Source: RYN-230 sp963813975
Lineage (GTDB): Bacteria; Actinomycetota; Actinomycetes; Streptosporangiales; Streptosporangiaceae
Direction: 5' to 3'
Length of the DNA: 64,000 bases
Assembly: GCA_963813975.1 (NCBI GenBank)
Contig: CAWFAP010000006.1
Span: 1,116,001-1,180,000 of the forward strand
Both the position numbers and the translations under genes were made by a program. Positions 58,546 through 64,000 of this stretch are shown here, piece by piece (position 1 is the first letter of the stretch; each line of letters starts with the position of its first letter). The notes below the pieces were generated by a model. That model searched no databases. It saw only the letters and a list, made by a program, of their open reading frames with translations, and was not told where the DNA came from.

Positions 58546-60186
58546 TCAGCGGAAGGCTTCTTCCAGCCACCAGGCGCCACGGGCTGAGGTGACCTTGGCG
58601 TCGACCAGCATCGGGCCTTCCCGTGGGCCGTCGAGCCAGGCCTGCACCGGGCCCAGGTCGGCGAGGCTGCGCACGGTCACGCCGTTGCAGCCGAACCCGC
58701 GGCCGATTTCGGCCAGGTCGGCCGCGGGAAACCGGACGGTGTCCAGCGGATGCCCGTCCGGCCCGAAGTGGTGTACCTCAGCCCCGTACGCTTCGTCGTC
58801 GTAGACCACGATCAGCATCGCCAGCCCGAGCCGGACCACGGTTTCCAGCTCGCTGGCGGACATCAGCGCCCCGCCGTCACCGAGCGCGGCCACGGTCAGC
58901 CGGTCGGGCCGGGCGATCGCGGCCCCGATCGCCGACGGCAGGCCCAGCCCGATGGACTGGTAGGCCTGGGTGAAGCAGAAGGCGTCCGCGTCGGGCACCG
59001 CGAGATACATGCTCGGGTAGCCCATGAAGTTGCCCGAGTCCACGCTGACCGTGCGCTGCACCGGGAGCATGTCGTCCAGCGCGATGCTCAGCGTGCGCGG
59101 GTCGATCAGGCCGTTTCCGGTCTCGTCGGCGTACGGCACGTCACGCCACCGCACCTCCCGGGCGATCCGCTCGCGGACCTCGTCAGTGCGGTAGCCCCGC
59201 CCGCTGCCGAAGCGGTCACCCAGGGCGGCCAGCGCGGCGCGGGCCGTCTCGGCCACGTCGCCGAGCACGCCCAGCTGCACCGGCCGGTGCGCGCCGATGA
59301 CCGCCGGGTCGTCGTCCACCTGGACCACGGTGGTCTCCGGGCCGATCAGGGTGCCGTGCCGCATCGTCCACATGTTGAGTGAGCAGCCCCAGCCGACGAT
59401 CAGGTCGGCCGCCTTGATCAGCTCGGCGGTGAGCGGGGAGGCGAAGCCGCCGCTCACGTCGAGGTCCCACGGGCTGCCGCGGAACAGGCCCCGGGCGGCG
59501 GCCGAGGTCGCCAGCAGCGCGCCGCTGGCCTCCGCGAGCTGTTCCAGCTCCGGTCCGGCCCGTGCGACCCGGGCCCCGCGGCCAGCCACGAACACCGGCT
59601 GCTTGGCCAGCGCCAGCTGCCCGGCCAGGGCATCCGCCGCGTCCCCGGCGGGCGCGACCGGCCCGAGCACGGGGCCGGCCGGCGGCGGCTGCTTGTCGCA
59701 GTCCGCGGCCTGCACGTCGAGGGGCATGGCCAGGATCACCGTGCGGCGCTGCGCGGCCGCCGTGTGGTAGGCCCGCGCGGTGTCGGCGGCGGCCGAGGCG
59801 GGGGAGTGCAGCCGCTCGGGGACGGCGCCCACCGCCGAGGCCAGGGCGGCCACGTCGATGCGGAAGTTGGACCGGACCGCCGCGGCCGCCACGTCAGCCG
59901 CGAGTACCAGCAGCGGGGTACGGCTCTTGGCGGCCTCGGTGATGCCGGTGACCGCGTTGGTCAGCCCGGGGCCCTGGTGGACGCTGAGCAGCCCCGTCCG
60001 TCCCGCCGTGCGGGCCCAGCCGTCGGCCATGCACGCCGCCCCGCCCTCGTGCCGGGCGGCGACGTACCGGGCGCCCTGGCTGATCAGGGCGTTGGTGACG
60101 TGGAAGTTGCCGCTTCCGACCACGCCGAACACGGTGTCCGCGCCCAGCCCGGCCAGCGTCGCGGCGACGGCCTCAGTGACCCGCAT
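58546..60186 (-). CDS. thiamine-pyrophosphate enzyme (acetolactate-synthase-like)
   Basis: A 546-residue protein: VTEAVAATLAGLGADTVFGV, catalytic Glu in YVAARHEGGAACMADGWART, HQGPGLTNAVTGITEAAKSR, and the TPP/Mg motif ALGDGGALMSASELETVVRL followed by YDDEAYGAEVHHF. It is of the ALS/benzoylformate decarboxylase superfamily, probably not a biosynthetic acetolactate synthase: there is no regulatory subunit and it sits in an operon with a cyclase, 4 bases after it. The substrate, perhaps a 2-keto acid, is unknown. Confidence 0.88.
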   Translation of the reverse strand: MRVTEAVAATLAGLGADTVFGVVGSGNFHVTNALISQGARYVAARHEGGAACMADGWARTAGRTGLLSVHQGPGLTNAVTGITEAAKSRTPLLVLAADVAAAAVRSNFRIDVAALASAVGAVPERLHSPASAAADTARAYHTAAAQRRTVILAMPLDVQAADCDKQPPPAGPVLGPVAPAGDAADALAGQLALAKQPVFVAGRGARVARAGPELEQLAEASGALLATSAAARGLFRGSPWDLDVSGGFASPLTAELIKAADLIVGWGCSLNMWTMRHGTLIGPETTVVQVDDDPAVIGAHRPVQLGVLGDVAETARAALAALGDRFGSGRGYRTDEVRERIAREVRWRDVPYADETGNGLIDPRTLSIALDDMLPVQRTVSVDSGNFMGYPSMYLAVPDADAFCFTQAYQSIGLGLPSAIGAAIARPDRLTVAALGDGGALMSASELETVVRLGLAMLIVVYDDEAYGAEVHHFGPDGHPLDTVRFPAADLAEIGRGFGCNGVTVRSLADLGPVQAWLDGPREGPMLVDAKVTSARGAWWLEEAFR

Positions 60187-60190
60187 GAGC

Positions 60191-61003
60191 TCAGCCTTGC
60201 CCGGCCGGCCGCGTCACGGCGCGCCCGGCGGGCTGTTCGACAAGGGCGATGGCCCGGCAGGGGCTGCCCGATCCGCCGGTGATCGGCAGCGGACTGGCGA
60301 TGACCACCGCGCCGTGGGGTGGCAGCAGGCTCAGGTTCTGCAGCTGGGTCAGCCCGTACTTGCCCGCGCCCAGCAGCGACGCGTGGCACGGGAACGGCGG
60401 GTCGAACGAGTGCGCCGCGCCCGCGTCGGTGCCGACCGTTTCCACGCCCAGCCCGATGATCGACTCGCTGGCGGCCAGCCACTGCGCGCAGGGCACCGAG
60501 ATGCCCGGGGTGTGCGGCCCGGTCTCGTTGGCGTTGAGAAAGTCTCCCTGGCTGGCTGACCTCGCATCCCACCCGGTCCGGTACAGCAGCCAGCCGCCCT
60601 CGGGCAGCGGGCCGTGCTCGGCCTCCCAGCGCTGGACGTGCTCGATCTCGAGCAGGAAGTCGGGGTCGGCGGCCGCCTGGGCAGTGAAGTCGAGCACCGC
60701 CGCCGGGGCGATCAGCCGGTCCACCGGGACCTGGGAGACATCCGCACCGTCCTGGCCGGTGACCCAGTGCACGGGTGCGTCGAAGTGGGTGCCAGTGTGC
60801 TCGCCGGTGCTGATGTCGTTCCAGTACCAGGCGGGGCCGCGGTCGTCGTAGCGGCTGATCTCGTGGAGGGCGAACGTGGCCGTGTTGCCGAACGGCTCGG
60901 GCAGCCTGATCACCGGCGTGGTGTCGTTGAGCGGCGCGGTCAGGTCGATGACCCGGATGCCGCCGTCCTGGATCGCGGTGGTCAGGTCAGTGAGAAGAGA
61001 CAT
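60191..61003 (-). CDS. cyclase-family metal hydrolase (kynurenine formamidase-like)
   Basis: A 270-residue protein. ATG 61003 has AGGAG eight bases upstream; the longer frame to 61171 is rejected. It shows RVIDLTAPLNDTTPVIRLPE, STGEHTGTHFDAPVHWVTGQ (zinc HxGTHxDxPxH motif) and GLGVETVGTDAGAAHSF. The family includes kynurenine formamidase and isatin hydrolase. With the TPP enzyme it may open a ring or amide and then cleave a keto acid; this is inference. Confidence 0.86.
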   Translation of the reverse strand: MSLLTDLTTAIQDGGIRVIDLTAPLNDTTPVIRLPEPFGNTATFALHEISRYDDRGPAWYWNDISTGEHTGTHFDAPVHWVTGQDGADVSQVPVDRLIAPAAVLDFTAQAAADPDFLLEIEHVQRWEAEHGPLPEGGWLLYRTGWDARSASQGDFLNANETGPHTPGISVPCAQWLAASESIIGLGVETVGTDAGAAHSFDPPFPCHASLLGAGKYGLTQLQNLSLLPPHGAVVIASPLPITGGSGSPCRAIALVEQPAGRAVTRPAGQG

Positions 61004-61170
61004 GGCGGGGGCTCCTGTCTTCGGTGCTGGCCGGCGGGGGGCGGCTGGCATGCCGCCGCGGCAAAATAAACGCCGCGGCCGGATGCCGGCCGCCTCCGCC
61101 TGAGGGATCACGTCCGGACCGCGTTGCCGTTCTACACCAGCCGGGCAGGGACCGGAGCGCCCAGGAGTCA

Positions 61171-61186
61171 TGTTATAGTCATAACA
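61171..61186 (+). promoter_or_regulatory. antitoxin operator over the -10 box, leaderless start
   Basis: TGTTAT-AGTC-ATAACA (61171-61186) is a palindrome that contains a -10-like TATAGT (61174-61179). The antitoxin ATG begins at its last base, with no ribosome site. This implies a leaderless transcript and autorepression by binding over the promoter. Confidence 0.65.
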
Positions 61187-61509
61187 TGGCGGAGAAAAAG
61201 GCAGTGCTGAACGTGACTGTCGATGAGTCGCTGGCCGAGGAAGTGCGGCGGGCGGCCAAGCTGGAGCACACCACGATCTCCAGCGTGGTCGAGCGGGCCC
61301 TGCGCGAGCAGCTGTCCTGGGAACTCAAGCGCCTTGAGGGCATCCGCGCCATCGATGCGTACTACCAGGAGCATGGCTACCCGACGCCGGAGGAACGTGC
61401 TGCGGCGGAAGCGCGGGTGGCCGAGGAGCACAGGCTGATGGAGGAGGCCAGAGCGTACAACGCAGCGCATGGCAACGAATTTGATCTCCAGCGCTGGATG
61501 GCCTCGTGA
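61186..61509 (+). CDS. antitoxin, ribbon-helix-helix type
   Basis: A 107-residue protein: KKAVLNVTVDESLAEEVRRA, AKLEHTTISSVVERALREQL (RHH), then SWELKRLEGIRAIDAYYQEH and a helical, acidic tail. The order is that of CopG/VapB/CcdA-like antitoxins, with the tail wrapping the toxin. Its stop overlaps the PIN-toxin GTG (GTGA). It probably binds the palindrome at 61171-61186. Confidence 0.82.
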   Translation: MAEKKAVLNVTVDESLAEEVRRAAKLEHTTISSVVERALREQLSWELKRLEGIRAIDAYYQEHGYPTPEERAAAEARVAEEHRLMEEARAYNAAHGNEFDLQRWMAS

Positions 61510-61889
61510 AGTACGTATACGACAGTGGGGCACTGACAGCGATCGAGCGCAGCCGTGACTCCACTCAGGTCACCAGTCATGAAGAAAGACTGGCCGCCAG
61601 GGACCAGATCATCGTGCCGGCTCCAGTGGCCGCGCAGGTCGTTCGGCGCCCGGCTCGCCAAGCCCGCTTAATGCTCACGTTGCGGAGCTGTCAGGTCATC
61701 CCCTTCAGGGATGCTGACGTGTCCCCGGTGGGAGAGCTGCTGGCCAGATCAGGCACCGCTGATGTGGTGGACGGTTTTGTCGCTCTGACAGCGGCGCTCG
61801 AACGTGCCGTCGTCATCACTTCTGACCCGGACGATATTGGCCTGCTGCTGGACACGATGGGGCTGAGCCTGCCGGTACTTAAACCCTGA
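61506..61889 (+). CDS. PIN-domain toxin (VapC-like)
   Basis: A 127-residue protein from GTG 61506: KYVYDSGALTAIERSRDSTQ (first Asp and Glu), IIVPAPVAAQVVRRPARQAR, TADVVDGFVALTAAL (Asp) and VVITSDPDDIGLLLDTMGLS (Asp). The acidic residues form the PIN ribonuclease site. It is directly coupled to its antitoxin. Target RNA is unknown. It appears intact, unlike the higBA pair in the island. Confidence 0.84.
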   Translation: MKYVYDSGALTAIERSRDSTQVTSHEERLAARDQIIVPAPVAAQVVRRPARQARLMLTLRSCQVIPFRDADVSPVGELLARSGTADVVDGFVALTAALERAVVITSDPDDIGLLLDTMGLSLPVLKP

Positions 61890-61892
61890 TAG

Positions 61893-62765
61893 TCAGAGGG
61901 TGGCTACGGCGGGGATGACCTTGCTGCCGATGACCTCGAGCGGGGTGATGTCCCAGACGTTGGCGCACGCGCCGATCGCGGCGTCGAAGCCCATCTCGGC
62001 CAGCCCGCCCAGCTGGTCCACTACCTGGGACGCCTTCTCGCCCTTCTCGCCGACGTCGTAGATGAAGTAGACGGTCTTCTCGATCTCGTTGTAGTCCCGG
62101 CCCACGGCCTCGCAGTGGCCTCGCAGCACGTCCAGCTTCCTGGCCAGCTCCGGGCCCGGGAACAGGTTGCAGGCCTGGGCGTACTGGGCCACCAGGCGGA
62201 GGGTCTTCTTCTCGCCCGAGCCGCCGATCAGGATGGGCGGGTGCGGCTTGGTCAGCGGCAGCGGTGAGTTCAGCGGCCGCTCCAGCTGGTAGTGCCGGCC
62301 GTGGAAGGGGCGCTCGTCGCCACGGAACATCTGCAGGCAGATCTGCAGGGTCTCCTCCAGCCGCTCGAACCGCTCGGCGATCGCCGGGAACGGGATGCCG
62401 AGCCCGCCGGATTCCTCCTCGTTCCACGCCGCGCCGATGCCAAGCCAGGCGCGGCCGCCGGACAGCACGTCAAGCGTGGTGATGATCTTCGCGAGGATTC
62501 CGGGGTAGCGGTAGGTCACGCCGGTGACCAGCGTCAGCAGCCTGGCCCGCGACGTGTTCGCGGCCAGGTAGCCGAGCGTGGTGTACGCCTCGAGCATCTC
62601 GTGGTCGGCCGGGCCGATTCCCTGGATCTGGAAGAAGTGATCCATCACGGCCAGGAAGTCGAAGCCGGCGTCGTCCGCGGTGCGGGCGACCGTGGCGAGG
62701 TTCGCGCCGAGCCGGGGCGGGCCGTCCGGGGTGGTGAAGTCTGGGATCTGCAGGCCGAGTTTCAC
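61893..62765 (-). CDS. LLM-class (F420-type) oxidoreductase
   Basis: A 290-residue protein. GTG 62765 has AGAGG eight bases upstream. It shows VKLGLQIPDFTTPDGPPRLG, FDFLAVMDHFFQIQGIGPAD, LVTGVTYRYPGILAKIITTL and GRAWLGIGAAWNEEE, then PPILIGGSGEKKTLRLVAQY. This is the luciferase-like fold of F420-dependent enzymes common in actinomycetes. The cofactor is inferred from the subgroup, and the substrate is unknown. It converges with the toxin gene, three bases apart. Confidence 0.86.
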   Translation of the reverse strand: MKLGLQIPDFTTPDGPPRLGANLATVARTADDAGFDFLAVMDHFFQIQGIGPADHEMLEAYTTLGYLAANTSRARLLTLVTGVTYRYPGILAKIITTLDVLSGGRAWLGIGAAWNEEESGGLGIPFPAIAERFERLEETLQICLQMFRGDERPFHGRHYQLERPLNSPLPLTKPHPPILIGGSGEKKTLRLVAQYAQACNLFPGPELARKLDVLRGHCEAVGRDYNEIEKTVYFIYDVGEKGEKASQVVDQLGGLAEMGFDAAIGACANVWDITPLEVIGSKVIPAVATL

Positions 62766-63034
62766 GCGGCTGCCTCTCTTCGCGCGTCTGTTTCCAGGAC
62801 CAGACTCTTTCACACCCGCGGGCCCGCCACGCGAGCGCGTAACCCATCAGCGCGGTGCGTTGTGCGCGCGCGGGCGCAAGAACGCACCGCCCCTATGAAA
62901 TGGGCGGGCCGGCGGCGGGGGCGCCGGAGGGCCGTTGGTGACGGTGAGTGCCGGGCTGGGACGCCGTGGTGAGCGGCCCCGGGGCGGCTGGCCTGGCGTG
63001 CCGCCACCTCCGTGGCATCGCGCAGAATGGGGGC

Positions 63035-63826
63035 ATGACTGGACCCGTTGTGAAGGCGCTGACCCTGGTGACCGAGGACGGGATCCCCATCGACGCCGTG
63101 CACCTCCCCGGCCCCAGCGACCTGGGGTTCGTTATTGCCCATGGTTTCACCCTGTCCTGGCAGCACGGCGCGGTCTGGAAGGTGGCCAGCAGGCTGCGCC
63201 AGGCGGGCGGGGTGGTGTCGTTCGACTTCCGCGGCCACGGCCGGTCCGGCGGTCTGTCCACGGTGGGGGACCGGGAGATCAAGGACCTGGACGTGGCGGT
63301 CGCGTACGCGCGGGAGCTGGGCTACCGCCGGATCGCGGCGGTGGGGTTCTCCATGGGCGCCTCGGTGGTGATGCGGTACGCGGGGCTGGTCGGCGGCCTG
63401 GACGCGGCCGTGTCGGTCAGCGGGCCGGGGCACTGGTACTTCCGCGGCACCAAGCCGATGCGCCGGGTGCACTTCGCGGTGGAGCGCCGGGTGGGCCGGG
63501 CCATCACCCGGACCTGGCTGAAGACCCGGATCAGCCCCTCCGGGTGGAACCCAGTGCCGCTCCCGCCCGACGAAGCCGCGGCGATGATCTCGCCCATCCC
63601 GCTGCTCGTGGTCCACGGCGACCAGGACCTGTACTTCCCGCCCGACCACGGGCAGCGGCTGTACGACGCGGCGCGCGAGCCCAAGGAGCTGTGGATCGAG
63701 CCCGGCTTCGGGCACGCGGAGTCAGGCGCTGACGGGCCGCTGCTGGACCGGATCGCCGGATGGGTGCGGGAGCGCGCGCTAGTCCCGGAGACTGTCCCCG
63801 GACTCGGGGTCGAAGAAGTGCAGTGA
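63035..63826 (+). CDS. alpha/beta hydrolase
   Basis: A 263-residue protein from ATG 63035: VKALTLVTEDGIPIDAVHLP, FVIAHGFTLSWQHG, VVSFDFRGHGRSGGLSTVGD, nucleophile Ser in AVGFSMGASVVMRYAG, PLLVVHGDQDLYFPP (Asp) and EPGFGHAESG (His). It is a serine hydrolase of esterase or acylglycerol-lipase kind; the substrate is unknown. Its end overlaps the convergent ABC ATPase by 48 bases. Confidence 0.84.
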   Translation: MTGPVVKALTLVTEDGIPIDAVHLPGPSDLGFVIAHGFTLSWQHGAVWKVASRLRQAGGVVSFDFRGHGRSGGLSTVGDREIKDLDVAVAYARELGYRRIAAVGFSMGASVVMRYAGLVGGLDAAVSVSGPGHWYFRGTKPMRRVHFAVERRVGRAITRTWLKTRISPSGWNPVPLPPDEAAAMISPIPLLVVHGDQDLYFPPDHGQRLYDAAREPKELWIEPGFGHAESGADGPLLDRIAGWVRERALVPETVPGLGVEEVQ

Positions 63827-64000
63827 GTCCAGGTCCACGCGCAGCCGGGCCCGCTCCCCCTCGCGGATCGTGGTCCTCGGGTCCAGCCGGGCGATGATCG
63901 CCGGGATCTGCGGGACTTCCTCGATCTCGGCCGCGTCCGGCTCGCTGTCCCCGATGGTCACCGCCGCCACCTGGAGCGGCGGCACCCCCACCGTGCAGTG
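63779..64000 (-). CDS. sugar-type ABC ATPase, C-terminal part (continues past the window)
   Basis: The frame is open to the window edge and reads VPPLQVAAVTIGDSEPDAAE, IPAIIARLDPRTTIREGERA and RLRVDLDSLHFFDPESGDSL. This is the TOBE/MalK-type regulatory C-terminus (the 'LHFFDPE' ending) of ATPases such as MsmK/UgpC. Walker motifs lie outside. The sugar is unknown. Confidence 0.7.
   Translation of the reverse strand, partial: HCTVGVPPLQVAAVTIGDSEPDAAEIEEVPQIPAIIARLDPRTTIREGERARLRVDLDSLHFFDPESGDSLRD

Overview
The window is high-GC actinobacterial DNA, probably from a filamentous soil-type actinomycete. Supporting signs are GTG starts with ATGA/GTGA overlaps, an F420-type luciferase-like oxidoreductase, two ECF sigma operons, a GlnR box upstream of an ammonium transporter, a BldK/Dpp-type ABC system, several TetR/LacI regulators and an actinobacterial integrated element with MobC, relaxase, excisionase and integrase. 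I cannot name the genus from sequence alone.

Layout. (1) 1-6.1 kb is a redox and molybdenum-cofactor neighbourhood: a frameshifted moaA, a MoaD/ThiS sulfur carrier, a BNR-repeat beta-propeller, a group II truncated haemoglobin, a frameshifted fusion of a response-regulator receiver with a thioredoxin-reductase-like flavoprotein, and an operon for a sulfite-oxidase-like Mo enzyme, a ferredoxin reductase and a DUF6510-like zinc protein. (2) About 6.1-25.3 kb is an accretion island built on the 3' half of a tRNA-Pro(GGG) at 25179-25255. Copies or remnants of that tRNA 3' end recur near 6.7, 11.7, 14.1 and 17.9 kb and divide the island into about four stacked units. Each unit has its own integrase or integrase tail. 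Cargo includes an intact IS630-family element, two sigma-factor operons, higBA, a pentapeptide-repeat protein, a truncated folate gene, two copies of an unknown small gene and a mobilizable element. Many island genes carry single-base frameshifts. (3) 25.6-34.1 kb is core-like: VOC protein, secreted beta-helix protein, monofunctional GT51, GtrA protein, an ATPase plus two ABC-2 permeases, and a DUF2079 membrane protein. (4) 34.2-40.2 kb is an acyl-CoA catabolic operon (three acyl-CoA dehydrogenases, two SDRs) with a VOC gene. (5) 40.3-41.9 kb is an alpha/beta hydrolase divergent from its probable TetR repressor.

(6) 42.0-52.5 kb is a leftward cluster of lacI, two permeases, two ATPases, a solute-binding lipoprotein and a GH3 glycosidase. 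It reads as oligosaccharide import through a peptide-type ABC transporter followed by intracellular hydrolysis. Two identical LacI-type operators flank a terminator-like hairpin in its leader. (7) 53.4-58.4 kb holds a GlnR-box ammonium transporter (one frameshift), then a TetR regulator divergent from a drug-type ABC exporter, with three regularly spaced palindromes between them. (8) 58.5-64 kb holds a TPP enzyme and cyclase operon, a leaderless toxin-antitoxin pair, an F420-type oxidoreductase, an alpha/beta hydrolase and the C-terminus of a sugar-type ABC ATPase cut by the window edge.

Most unusual are the four-unit tRNA-Pro array, two 140-bp palindromic MITE-like repeats inside it, a 68-bp dispersed hairpin found both next to the tRNA and 27 kb away, paired broken copies of an unrecognised small gene, and the lacI leader hairpin. 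No CRISPR array and no classical defence or biosynthetic cluster was seen. All coordinates were derived by reading; frameshift positions are good to roughly 10 bases.
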